A stretch of DNA of 64,000 nt from JAIQFF01 sp963725615 (GCA_963725615.1 CAVRZO010000015.1:75334-139333), one strand, 5' to 3'; counted from the first letter of the stretch, positions 41,589 through 49,102 are shown. Program-made: numbers and translations. The notes: a model not told the origin generated them from the sequence alone.

Positions 41589-42046
41589 TTGGTTCAATTC
41601 CCTGCAGGCGTCCTCCGCCAAGTGCAGGTCTCTCACCCCAAGCTGAAACATGGCGATCGCTGCCCGGAGTGCGGGAGAGGCAATGTCTACGAGCAGAAAG
41701 AGCCCAAGCTATTGGTGCGGATCATCGGGCAGGCGCCGCTGGCGGCCACGGTCTATTCGCTGGAACGACTGCGCTGCGGAGCCTGCGGGCAGATCTTTAC
41801 GGCGCCAGAACCGGAAGGAGTAGGGCCAGAGAAGTACGACGAGACCGCGGCCGCGATGATCGCACAACTCAAGTATGGCAGCGGCACGCCGTTTTATCGA
41901 TTGGAACAACTGGAACGGCATCTGGGGATACCGTTGCCGGCGGCGACACAATGGGAGATCGTCGAAGAAGCGGCGGAGGTCATCAAACCGGCGCGCGACG
42001 AGTTAGTCCGGCAGGCGGCGCAGGGAGCCAGTCTGGCCGGTTTTGA
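41589..42046 (+). mobile_element. IS66-family transposase fragment
   Basis: The frame encodes the zinc-binding part and the beginning of the catalytic part of an IS66 transposase: VSHPKLKHGDRCPECGRGNV (with CPEC), LERLRCGACGQIFTAPEPEG (with CGAC), EKYDETAAAMIAQLKYGSGT and IPLPAATQWEIVEEAAEVIK. It breaks off after DELVRQAAQG at about 42025, before the DDE residues. Both the N-terminal leader and the catalytic core are missing, so only a remnant remains. Confidence 0.85.
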
Positions 42047-42158
42047 AAGAGCCAGGAAGGCTGGCGGGCGATGGCGGTGCACACTAATGCGTCGGCCGCC
42101 GTCGGAGACAAGCAGTCACGATTTTCGAGTTTGTTTCCTACCCGCGTCGATGGTTAGT

Positions 42159-42272
42159 TCATGGGCGCTTCTCCCGCGCCGTCCACTCCAGGCGCGTCAG
42201 GGGAACAACTCCCGCCGTAAACAACAATCCCACCACAACCAACACAACCTTCAGCGCCCGTTCTCGCCACAT
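42159..42272 (-). pseudogene. N-terminal fragment of a small membrane protein
   Basis: ATG 42272 is preceded by GAGGGAGGG. The 37-aa product starts MWRERALKVVLVVVGLLFTA, a positively charged start and one membrane helix, then GVVPLTRLEW and soon stops. The start resembles small four-helix membrane proteins common in this phylum, so this appears to be the first helix of a truncated gene. Confidence 0.45.
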
Positions 42273-42285
42273 GGTACCCTCCCTC

Positions 42286-42552
42286 TCAAGAACTTCGTTT
42301 CAAACTGATCACGCATAGCTCCGCGTCATTCCTTGCTACTTGGAATGGGCGTCTCATCCCGTGCTCTGCTACTAGCCAGAACTGGTTTCCGATACGTCCG
42401 TCACCGATTGGAGTGCGACGTGGCTTCCCCGTCTTCCGTCCTTTCGTTTCGAGCAATGCATATCCGGGCGACGGCACACCCACCGCGAGCACGAGCTTGA
42501 TCGGCGGGTTCAGCAGGTACTTCTGAAGCGTGTGGACAATACGATGCTTCAT
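42286..42552 (-). pseudogene. deazaflavin-dependent nitroreductase-like protein, C-terminally truncated
   Basis: 88 aa. YALLETKGRKTGKPRRTPIG and GNQFWLVAEHGMRRP match the N-terminal half of the F420-dependent nitroreductase (Ddn/DUF385) family, which normally continues another 50-60 residues with the active-site region. Here the frame turns to unrelated sequence after residue 70 and stops. A more complete relative lies at 57119-57481. Confidence 0.65.
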
Positions 42553-42587
42553 TTTGTAATTGAACTCCGTTCGGTTAAAGATAACCT

Positions 42588-43154
42588 ATGCTCACCGACG
42601 CTCCTCCGCGCAAGGCGAACCGGGCGGGATTTCTTGAGAGTGACCGGATCAAGACTCTCGATCTGCCATCGGACGGACATTTGCAGGAGATTGCCGTGCG
42701 TCTCGAATCTGCAATGAAGTCGGACAAGATTCGAGATGTCCGGAGCGCCTGCACCGAGTTTCTCACCACCGCTTCAAAGTTCCATGGAGTCACAACCTGT
42801 GGCGTCCGGGTACTCGCGGCGAGACCTCTACGCACCCGTGAGCGTGGGACGTTCGAACTCTTCGGCGACTACTCCCCCGACTCGATGCTGATCCGCGTCT
42901 GGATGCGGACGGCAGTGCGAAAGGAAGTCACGTCCTTCGGGACATTTCTGAGCACCCTGTGCCACGAGTTCTCCCACCATCTCGACTTCAAGAAGTTCGG
43001 CTTTGCTGACTCGTGGCACACGCGGGGCTTCTACGAAAGGGCGGGCGTGCTCTATCACTACGCGGGGGGGACGCCGCTGAAGAAGCTCGTCTGGGTGCCG
43101 ATGGCTGGCGGGCGGTGGCGCATAGACTGGCAAAGGACGAATCGGGGTGGCTGA
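42588..43154 (+). CDS. putative zinc metalloprotease with HEFSH motif
   Basis: 188 aa with no signal peptide. The central motif TLCHEFSHHLDFKKFG (HEFSH at residues 126-130) is an HExxH zinc site, and His 144 or Glu 150 in DSWHTRGFYERAG could be the third ligand. The arrangement resembles SprT-like or other minimal gluzincin domains. The N-terminal 60 residues look helical. I cannot assign a named family. It is convergent with a second HExxH protein gene (43190-43546) in the same island. Confidence 0.7.
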   Translation: MLTDAPPRKANRAGFLESDRIKTLDLPSDGHLQEIAVRLESAMKSDKIRDVRSACTEFLTTASKFHGVTTCGVRVLAARPLRTRERGTFELFGDYSPDSMLIRVWMRTAVRKEVTSFGTFLSTLCHEFSHHLDFKKFGFADSWHTRGFYERAGVLYHYAGGTPLKKLVWVPMAGGRWRIDWQRTNRGG

Positions 43155-43189
43155 TCGGTGAGCGTGATCCATCTCCGATGCCATTGCTG

Positions 43190-43546
43190 CTACACATCCT
43201 TTAGTTGCTCCTCCGTCATCCCGAAGTAGTGCCCCAGTTCGTGAATGAGCGTCTGGCGGATTTGGTGGCGGACTTCTGCCTCGCTCGAGCAGACCGCTTC
43301 GATATTCTTTTGATAAAGCACGATGTGGGCTGGACCTGCTGGTAAGTCAAAGACGCTCTTCTTGGTGGCTGGCACTCCGTGAAAGATGCCTAGCAGCAAT
43401 TGCCTTTGCACACCCGGCTGGGATCGGGACTGTTTCGGCGGAAAATCCTCTACGAGAATGGCAACATTCTGGATGCGGCTGCGAAATTCTTCGGGCAGCG
43501 AGTCTAGCGACTCCTCAACAACCTTGATGAAATGTTCGCGCTTCAT
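43190..43546 (-). CDS. zincin-like metallopeptidase (DUF1025-type)
   Basis: 118 aa. It matches the small zincin-like family: HFIKVVEESLDSLPEEFRSR at the start, NVAILVEDFPP, IVLYQKNIEAVC and the zinc motif RQTLIHELGHYFGMTEEQL (HELGH at residues 102-106) near the C-terminus. These proteins are short cytoplasmic metallopeptidases of unknown substrate. Its upstream neighbour on the same strand is an extremely acidic 54-aa protein 31 bases away, so the two probably form an operon. Confidence 0.88.
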   Translation of the reverse strand: MKREHFIKVVEESLDSLPEEFRSRIQNVAILVEDFPPKQSRSQPGVQRQLLLGIFHGVPATKKSVFDLPAGPAHIVLYQKNIEAVCSSEAEVRHQIRQTLIHELGHYFGMTEEQLKDV

Positions 43547-43577
43547 CCTTCATCCATTGACACAAAAGAGGGAACGT

Positions 43578-43742
43578 TCACTCGGAGTAGCCGTCATCGT
43601 TATCATCATTCTCCTCATCTTCGCTGTCACCTTCGTCTTTCTTTTCCTCTTCTTCTTCGTCTTCCTCCTCGTCTGGTTCTTCTCGAAAGCGGACAGGATC
43701 ATAGAGGTGTGCGTCGAGATATTCTGGACGTATTCTGCTCAT
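43578..43742 (-). CDS. extremely acidic 54-aa protein
   Basis: Starts at ATG 43742. The N-terminal MSRIRPEYLDAHLYDPVRF is well ordered in style. From residue 20 to the end the sequence is almost entirely Glu and Asp (for example EEPDEEEDEEEEEKKDEGDS), ending DDNDDGYSE. The net charge is strongly negative. I know of no function. The gene precedes the HELGH metallopeptidase by 31 bases, and the acidic tail could serve as a protein-binding or inhibitory element; that is speculation. Confidence 0.6.
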   Translation of the reverse strand: MSRIRPEYLDAHLYDPVRFREEPDEEEDEEEEEKKDEGDSEDEENDDNDDGYSE

Positions 43743-43825
43743 GGCTCAATAGTACGCCGCGCCATTTCGCCCGAAACGCATTGAGCGGCGAATATCATGC
43801 AGACGCCGGGGGTAGACTATCGGGT

Positions 43826-44299
43826 ATGCGTAAGCGCGTTTTCACGCCAACTCCGCTCGGTACCCGACCTCGTGACGAAGGCTGGCTAGACCTCGACCGT
43901 GCCGCCTCGGTTGAGGTCACATCGGAAGAGAAGGATTACGAAATCGACTCTGCGCTGGTGTCAGGAGAAACGCGAGGTTGGCGTGCAGCTAACACGGGAA
44001 CTCAAACGATCCGGCTACTCTTCGATCAGCCGCAAAAGCTCAGACGCATCTCGCTCGTTTTCGAGGAAACCGACATAGCGCGTACCCAAGAGTTTGTCTT
44101 GCGATGGTCTGCGGATGGCGGTCGCTCATTTCGAGAAATTGTGCGCCAGCAGTGGAATTTCAGTCCTCCTGACACCACACACGAGGTCGAGGATTATCAC
44201 GTTGAACTTTCCGATGTCACCGTTCTTGAATTGGTCATCGTGCCTGACATCAGTCGAGGAGCGGCTCGCGCCTCGCTCAAGAGTCTGCGCGTGTCTTGA
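43826..44299 (+). CDS. discoidin-like (F5/8 type C-like) domain protein
   Basis: A 157-aa cytoplasmic-type protein. After an N-terminal region (DEGWLDLDRAASVEVTSEEK) it reads as a beta-sandwich: GWRAANTGTQTIRLLFDQP, LRRISLVFEETDIARTQEFV, LRWSADGGRSFREIVRQQW and YHVELSDVTVLELVIVPDIS. This pattern fits discoidin-type carbohydrate or ligand-binding domains. No catalytic residues or signal peptide are visible. Confidence 0.7.
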   Translation: MRKRVFTPTPLGTRPRDEGWLDLDRAASVEVTSEEKDYEIDSALVSGETRGWRAANTGTQTIRLLFDQPQKLRRISLVFEETDIARTQEFVLRWSADGGRSFREIVRQQWNFSPPDTTHEVEDYHVELSDVTVLELVIVPDISRGAARASLKSLRVS

Positions 44300-44338
44300 C
44301 TCTGGTGCTAGAAAGCTACGAAATAAAGCAAGGATCGA

Positions 44339-44791
44339 ATGTTGCGCCAGATTGCCGAATTCGTTGCGGTCCTGTCGTGCAGCCTGTTCACAGGAGCCTC
44401 CGTCTACATCAACCTTGTCGAACATCCGGCGAGGATGCAGTGCGGAGTGGAAATAGCTGCTACTGAATTTGCACCAAGTTATCGTCGAGCCACAGTCATG
44501 CAGGCGACTTGCGCAGCCTTCGGTCTCCTGTCCTCCATCGCAGCTTGGCTCTCCGGAGCGACATTCTCATGGCTTGTAGGCGGGGTGCTCTTGGGATCAG
44601 TCATCCCGTTCACATTGATCGTGATCCTGCCAACCAACAAGCGGCTGCTGAGCCCCACATTGGATCGGCGCTCAGCCGAAGCGGAGCGTCTGCTCACACG
44701 ATGGGGCAGGCTGCACGCCGTGAGGAGCGTGCTCAGTGGATTGGCTTTGCTGCTTTTCCTCTACTTGCTGATCCTTCGCAAGGCTACATGA
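44339..44791 (+). CDS. DUF1772 membrane protein
   Basis: 150 aa with four membrane segments (about 5-25, 55-77, 80-98 and 124-145). It matches DUF1772: SLFTGASVYINLVEHPAR near the start, EFAPSYRRATVMQAT in the middle and ILPTNKRLL followed by LLTRWGRLHAVRSVLSGLAL. Some relatives act as anthrone oxygenases; the substrate here is unknown. It lies in the island cargo. Confidence 0.85.
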   Translation: MLRQIAEFVAVLSCSLFTGASVYINLVEHPARMQCGVEIAATEFAPSYRRATVMQATCAAFGLLSSIAAWLSGATFSWLVGGVLLGSVIPFTLIVILPTNKRLLSPTLDRRSAEAERLLTRWGRLHAVRSVLSGLALLLFLYLLILRKAT

Positions 44792-44826
44792 GCGTTTACT
44801 GTGCGAAAATCCTTAGCGGAAAGAAC

Positions 44827-45048
44827 ATGAACCCGCCATTCCGCTCCAAACAAGAAGTCGTCATAAATGCGCCATTGGAAACGGTGTGGGAATTTGGCAT
44901 GGACATAACGAGGATTCCAGCGTTCCACCCTCGCGTAGTCAAAGTGGAACTACTCTCAGGTAAGGCTCGTCGCGAAGCCTGCCAGATCATCCTTGGCGAT
45001 TGTCCGCTGCTTTGCTCGTATCGAATTCGAGTTTGGTGTCCGCTGTAG
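44827..45048 (+). pseudogene. SRPBCC (polyketide-cyclase-like) domain, truncated
   Basis: ATG 44827. MNPPFRSKQEVVINAPLETV then WEFGMDITRIPAFHPRVVKV is the beginning of a START/SRPBCC domain. After about residue 50 the sequence turns into unrelated residues and stops at 45048. The join lies inside the 3' end of the opposite-strand gene 44987-45235, which is itself short, so the two appear to have been joined by a deletion. Confidence 0.65.
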
Positions 45049-45235
45049 CACCGAAGCCGAACGCTACATAGCCCAAGGCGTCCGTCACCAAGTGGATATA
45101 AGTGAAGAACTTCGTTCCTTCGTACCCCGGGATTCGAGGGAGCCAAATAATCTCACCCGATTCGGTTAGCTCCTGAATGGCTTCCAACAACTTCTCGCGT
45201 GCTGCCGATGCTTTTGCGATGTTTACCCCCTGCAT
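44987..45235 (-). CDS. small hypothetical protein, possibly truncated
   Basis: An 82-aa frame with GTAGGAG nine bases before ATG 45235. It has a helical start (AAREKLLEAIQELTESGEII), then WLPRIPGYEGTKFFTYIHLV and a strand-rich end that finishes in polar residues where it meets the truncated SRPBCC frame. Its last 15 residues probably come from the junction. Family unknown. Confidence 0.45.
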   Translation of the reverse strand: MQGVNIAKASAAREKLLEAIQELTESGEIIWLPRIPGYEGTKFFTYIHLVTDALGYVAFGFGATADTKLEFDTSKAADNRQG

Positions 45236-45388
45236 GTTGATTCTCCTACCCGCATTCTGCGGCTACTGACCCTGCCATTGCTGGTCAGGGCTTACTTCTT
45301 TCTATCTATTACTCACTTTCAGAGTTTTTGCTGCGCCGAGGAGGTCATCCCCAACGAACGCCATGAACGGCGTTTCGGCTTCTTCTTC

Positions 45389-46357
45389 CTAATACTCGAC
45401 TCCGTCTGGTTCCGACAGATCGGTGCTCTCCCCAGTCGTTCCTTCCCAACGCCCGACGCTGTTCCACTCCTCCGACTCGCGAGGCAAGTCTTCTTCCTCT
45501 TCTTTGCTGTTCCAGTTGGGGTCTGACACCACGTTGGGCGGCAGACCAATGCTCGTGCGGAATTGTTTGCACTTCACATGCAACTCGATAGGCAGTCGCG
45601 GTCCCAGCTTCTCGACCTGATCCAAGAGATGGACCAGCATGCTGCGATAGTCCAGTCCGTCGCCGGATCGTTTGATGGGCGGAGGGTCTGGATCGGCAAG
45701 CGAAGGCTTGACTCGGCGCTCGGCATATTCGGTGAGCTTTTCTGGCGTCGGAGCGTTCTGCTCGAACTCGGCTATCGCCTCGTCTAGGTTTCCTCCCTGC
45801 CTGACTGCTTTTACGATCCCGTGGGCACTGGATGCTGCGTCGAGGAGCTTTGCTTCTAGGGGTGTGAGATGGGGAGGTGTCGGCTCTTTGTGCTTCGAGC
45901 ACGACGTCGAGTGACCAGCCGTCCTCTGACACTCAGCACAGTTGCGCTTTCGCTTTGCCCGAGAGCTCTGCGATCTTGTACTGGACGGCTCGGAGGGTGC
46001 GTTCGAAGTTGAATTCCTTCTGGAACCAGTCGTAGTACCTAGTCCATGTGACCTTAACGCCCGCCTCTCGCCGCATCTTTTCCTTGCCGCGCTGGGAAAG
46101 GATGGCTCGTACCTTAGCCAATGCGATGATCACATCTGCCTGATTGTCGCTTGCGGTTTTGGCTTTGCCTTTGACGTCATTGTCGGCTTCCTCGAACGCC
46201 GCTCTCAGTTCCTTAGCGTCTTTGTAGTCGGGAGCTTGGTACTGTACGCTCTCGATCTTCTCTATCGCCGAGACTAAGGCTGCCGTGTTCTTTGGGACTC
46301 GCGAACCACGGTTCGCGAGTTCGGCGTCTGTCGCTGAGGGACCGCCAGCCCGGCGCG
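45389..46357 (-). pseudogene. plasmid/phage-type DNA-binding-like protein, frameshifted and 5'-truncated by IS3
   Basis: The first frame (to 45933) encodes VSAIEKIESVQYQAPDYKD, DVIIALAKVRAILSQRGKEK and VTWTRYYDWFQKEFNFERTL, which resembles DUF3102-like proteins (a tryptophan-rich core with a helix-turn-helix feel). The frame then stops. A +1 shift near 45945 continues in KRNCAECQRTAGHSTSCSKH (a cysteine cluster) and AKLLDAASSAHGIVKAVRQG, ending in an acidic tail. The 5' end coincides with the IS3 inverted repeat at 46358, so the native start is lost. Confidence 0.6.
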
Positions 46358-46390
46358 TGTCAACAACTTTGAGACACATGATCCCGGAAT

Positions 46391-47395
46391 TTACTGAGGT
46401 TTAATTTCTAAGTTGAGCGGTTTGTTGATCCAGACCTCCGTCGGAAGCGCAGGTTGTTTTGGAGCTTGGCGCACGAAGCGCTCGGGGTGAAGTTGATAGG
46501 CGACATCGAGCACTTGTTGACGCTGTTGCAAGATGGGGCCGGTTTGCTGGTAGTGCACCATGGCCGGCGTGAGCAATGCCAAGCCCGAGTGGTAATGTTC
46601 TTCGTTGTACCAACGAAAAAATCCTTGCGCGAAAGCGCGACTGTCCTGAATGCAGCCGAAGCGGTCGGGAAACTCGGGACGATATTTCATGGTGCGGAAC
46701 TGACTCTCCGAGTACGGGTTGTCATCGGAAACGTGAGGACGGCTATGGGTCTTGGTCACTCCCAAGTCGGCCAGGAGGAAAGCAACCGGCTTGGAGCTCA
46801 TCGAGGTGCCGCGATCGGCATGCAGGGTGAGCTGACCGGGGAGGATGCGTTGTTTGGTGCAACTGTCCTGGATGAGCCGCTTCGCCAGTTCGGCACTTTC
46901 GCGCATGGCAACCATCCAGCCGGTGACGTAGCGACTGAACACATCGAGAATCACGTAGAGGTAGAAGTACGTCCATTTCGCCGGACCTAAAAGTTTGGTG
47001 ATGTCCCAACTCCAAAGTTGATTGGGAGCCGTGGCCAGCAGCTCGGGCTTGCGATAGGGGGGATGGGTCAGATGGTCGCGGCGTTCGCGGGATTCTCCCT
47101 GAGCTGCCAGCAGGCGGTACATGGTGCGGATGGAGCAGTGATACTGCCCTTCATCGAGCAAGGTGGCATAGACGGCGGCGGGCGAGCGATCCTGAAAGCG
47201 TTCGTGGTGGAGATACGCCAGGATGGTTTCGCGTTCCGCCGCCGCCAAGGCGCGTACCGAACTTGGCCGCGGAGCGGTCCGAATCCGGGAGGGACCAGAA
47301 CGTCGATCCCGGTAGTAGGAGCCGCGAGGTACCCACAGGGCAAGACAAGCGGCGCGGGTGCCGACTGCGGTAGCGAGTTCGGTGACGGCGGCCAT
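46391..47395 (-). CDS. IS3-family transposase OrfB (DDE integrase core)
   Basis: 334 aa. The HTH_21-type N-terminal part (AYLHHERFQDRSPAAVYATL, CSIRTMYRLLAAQGESRERR) is followed by the rve catalytic core. Its first Asp is in LWSWDITKLLGPAKWTYFYL, the second in GQLTLHADRGTSMSSKPVAF, and the Glu in PHVSDDNPYSESQFRTMKYR, so the DDE triad is intact. Its ATG (47395) overlaps the orfA TGA by one base, as is usual for IS3 elements expressed by reinitiation or frameshifting. Confidence 0.92.
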   Translation of the reverse strand: MAAVTELATAVGTRAACLALWVPRGSYYRDRRSGPSRIRTAPRPSSVRALAAAERETILAYLHHERFQDRSPAAVYATLLDEGQYHCSIRTMYRLLAAQGESRERRDHLTHPPYRKPELLATAPNQLWSWDITKLLGPAKWTYFYLYVILDVFSRYVTGWMVAMRESAELAKRLIQDSCTKQRILPGQLTLHADRGTSMSSKPVAFLLADLGVTKTHSRPHVSDDNPYSESQFRTMKYRPEFPDRFGCIQDSRAFAQGFFRWYNEEHYHSGLALLTPAMVHYQQTGPILQQRQQVLDVAYQLHPERFVRQAPKQPALPTEVWINKPLNLEIKPQ

Positions 47396-47937
47396 CAAGA
47401 CTCCTTCTCCAGATCTTCGTCCGGAAGCGGATGACCCAACAGCGCGGCCACTTTTTTTTGGACGTCGATGATGATATGGGCCTTGCGCAGCTCTTCGTTG
47501 AGGCGCGCATTCTTCCGCTGCAGCTTTTCCATTTCGTCGGCCAGGGGATGGCGCTTGGACTTGGGCCCGCGTTTCTGTGGAGTCAAGGCCTCCCGAATCC
47601 CCTGAGCTCGTTCTCGTCGCCAATTCACCAGCAGCGAGGAGTACAGACCTTCGCGACGGAGAAGCGCGCCGATGCCGCCGCGGATGGCGGCAGCCGCCTC
47701 CGCTTCGCGCAGGATGCGCACTTTGTATTCCGCGGTGTAGCTACGCCGCTGGGGTCGGGCCACGACTTCGGGGTCCGGATGCGAGGCGGCCGGCAGGGCT
47801 TCGGCCGGGACTGGCGCTCCACTGCGCTGCGGCTCGCTACGCTCGCCTCCGCTTCGTTCCGCGCCAGCCCCGGCCCCTGAGAGAACACCAAGAGAATTCC
47901 TGTTCATCCTTATTCTTCTCTTCCTCGCCCTGCTCAT
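47395..47937 (-). CDS. IS3-family transposase OrfA (HTH_Tnp_1)
   Basis: A 180-aa product. The core is RRSYTAEYKVRILREAEAAA, LLRREGLYSSLLVNWRRERA and the leucine-zipper-like LADEMEKLQRKNARLNEELR, then AHIIIDVQKKVAALLG. This is the DNA-binding and dimerisation subunit. The 60 residues before the core (Gly/Ala/Arg-rich) are atypical and the functional start may be internal. Confidence 0.88.
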   Translation of the reverse strand: MSRARKRRIRMNRNSLGVLSGAGAGAERSGGERSEPQRSGAPVPAEALPAASHPDPEVVARPQRRSYTAEYKVRILREAEAAAAIRGGIGALLRREGLYSSLLVNWRRERAQGIREALTPQKRGPKSKRHPLADEMEKLQRKNARLNEELRKAHIIIDVQKKVAALLGHPLPDEDLEKES

Positions 47938-47975
47938 TAATTACGACTACTGGAAGTGTCTCAGAGATATTGGCA

Positions 47976-48467
47976 CGGAGGGTTTTTCAATGCCTCGTTC
48001 GCTGTGTTGCTGGCAAGAAGTCTGACGATTTTGTGTTCACACACGATGATGGAAGCCGAATTAAGGATTTCAGACAGGCATGGTGGAATGCGTGCGTTCG
48101 CGCAGGGCTAGGTCGGTTTGAATGTCGAGATTGCGGCTCGAACGTCTCCGAAGCGCGTAGATGCACAACGTGCGAATCGAAGAAGAAAGCAAAGTACATT
48201 GGGCTGAAGTTTCACGACCTGCGCCGAACGGGCATTCGCAACATGTCGAGAAAGGGAATTCCAGAGAAGGTTGGGATGCTCATCAGCGGTCACAAGACCG
48301 ACAGCGTCTACCGTCGATATAACATCGTGGATATGGAAGTTCTCAAGACGGCGACGACCAAAATCGAAGAGCACCAACGCGAGATCGTCCAAGCCGAGAA
48401 CAACCATAGAACAGCCATAGTCGGCACCAAAGAAGGCGCGGATGACAAAACCGACCCAGCGAATTAA
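47976..48467 (+). pseudogene. tyrosine-family integrase, C-terminal catalytic fragment with cysteine insert
   Basis: The frame enters from the IS3 end and encodes the last 160 or so residues of a site-specific recombinase: KKSDDFVFTHDDGSRIKDFR, FHDLRRTGIRNMSRKGIPEK (HxLR motif), ISGHKTDSVYRRYNI with the second His and the nucleophilic Tyr. The N-terminal arm- and core-binding domains and the first catalytic Arg are missing. Between the two parts lies an insert with CRDC and CTTC pairs (CxxC-x9-CxxC), like a zinc ribbon. It ends 29 bases before the 39-bp tRNA repeat, the usual position for an integrase of a tRNA-inserting element. Confidence 0.85.
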
Positions 48468-48495
48468 GCTTTAGTCTCAAGCACTTCCCATCCTA

Positions 48496-48534
48496 GCCGG
48501 GATGGCGGAACTGGCAGACGCAGCGGACTCAAAA
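48496..48534 (+). repeat. 39-bp tRNA-Leu 5'-half repeat, middle copy (attachment-site-like)
   Basis: Identical to 35981-36019 and to bases 1-39 of the tRNA-Leu at 53162. It is preceded by ATTAAGCTTTAGTCTC, which keeps part of the upstream sequence (ATTAAGCTT) of the complete tRNA. It separates the 12.5-kb segment with the integrase from the 4.7-kb hipBA segment. Confidence 0.9.
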
Positions 48535-48771
48535 CGGATGCTACTCATCTCTTAAGTATAAGTAAATAAACAAGATAATGGCGTGACGGCAGACGTAGCG
48601 GATTTTTGAAGCTTAAGTACTTGGGAAGACTGGCGATCCATAACTACACAGTTTCGGTGACTCTGAAATGGAGCCGTCTCCGGTACGACACCAGCCGGGA
48701 AGATATAGAGAATTAATGTACTTGCCTTCTGGCCCACTTCGGCCCTCTCTGCGGTAATCCGTGGCACACAG
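48535..48771. other. AT-richer non-coding region upstream of hipBA
   Basis: This stretch is clearly lower in GC than the chromosome (TTAAGTATAAGTAAATAAAC near 48552) and carries no supported gene apart from the degenerate tRNA-like piece. The composition change fits foreign origin. Confidence 0.5.
48578..48602 (+). repeat. degenerate fourth copy of the tRNA-Leu D-arm region
   Basis: ATGGCGTGACGGCAGACGTA then GCGGA aligns to ATGGCGGAACTGGCAGACGC then AGCGGA of the tRNA with one gap and a few changes. It lies 44 bases after the middle repeat in an AT-rich region. It could be the remains of an earlier insertion. Confidence 0.4.
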
Positions 48772-48817
48772 TATATAAGGTTATTTTGTTGTTAACGAGC
48801 ATAAAACCTTGTATATT
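48772..48817 (+). promoter_or_regulatory. hipBA promoter and likely HipB operator
   Basis: A strong promoter reads TTGTTA (48789-48794), a 17-base spacer and TATATT (48812-48817), six bases before the hipB ATG. It is embedded in an inverted repeat: TATATAAGGTTAT (48772-48784) and, on the other strand, TATACAAGGTTTTA (from 48815 back). The arms flank the -35 and overlap the -10, the expected geometry for autorepression by an XRE-type antitoxin. Confidence 0.7.
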
Positions 48818-48823
48818 AGGCGA

Positions 48824-49102
48824 ATGTTGCCCCTGTCCTTATTAGGTGAGCAGATCGCCACCAAGCGCAAAACGCTCGGCCTGACGCAGCCCATGCTTGC
48901 CAAAAAAGCCAGGGTCGGACTCTCCACGCTCGACGCCCTGGAGAACGGACGGCTGGGCGAACTCGGATATTCCAAGATCACAAATATTCTCACCGCGCTG
49001 GGGCTGGAGCTGAAGCTCCAGGAGGCAAGCGCGGGCCGGCCGACGCTGGAAGAACTCATGGAAGAGGGACGGGATGATCAAAGTCTGGACCGACGCCGCT
49101 GA
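48824..49102 (+). CDS. hipB: HipB-like XRE-family antitoxin/repressor
   Basis: A 92-aa helix-turn-helix protein from ATG 48824. LLGEQIATKRKTLGLTQPML then AKKARVGLSTLDALENGRLG and LGYSKITNILTALGLELKLQ is the five-helix XRE fold. It would bind the operator over its own promoter and neutralise HipA. The 3' end overlaps hipA by 29 bases, so the two are translationally coupled. Confidence 0.88.
   Translation: MLPLSLLGEQIATKRKTLGLTQPMLAKKARVGLSTLDALENGRLGELGYSKITNILTALGLELKLQEASAGRPTLEELMEEGRDDQSLDRRR

Larger units (their letters stand above)
46358..47975 (-). mobile_element. IS3-family insertion sequence
   Basis: About 1.6 kb with two overlapping transposase genes (orfA 47395-47937, orfB 46391-47395). 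Imperfect 20-bp terminal repeats are visible: TGTCAACAACTTTGAGACAC at 46358 and, reading inward on the other strand, TGCCAATATCTCTGAGACAC at 47975. Both start TG. No target-site duplication is obvious (GCG against CGG). The element lies between a 5'-truncated gene on one side and a 5'-truncated integrase on the other. Confidence 0.85.

Noticed and set aside
42090..42170. Continuation of the IS66 transposase beyond 42046
   Set aside because: A short frame (VHTNASAAVGDKQSRF) follows but has no similarity to the expected catalytic core, so the element ends before it.
46358..47975. Target-site duplication of the IS3 element
   Set aside because: Flanking triplets are GCG and CGG, which do not match; the element has probably recombined after insertion.
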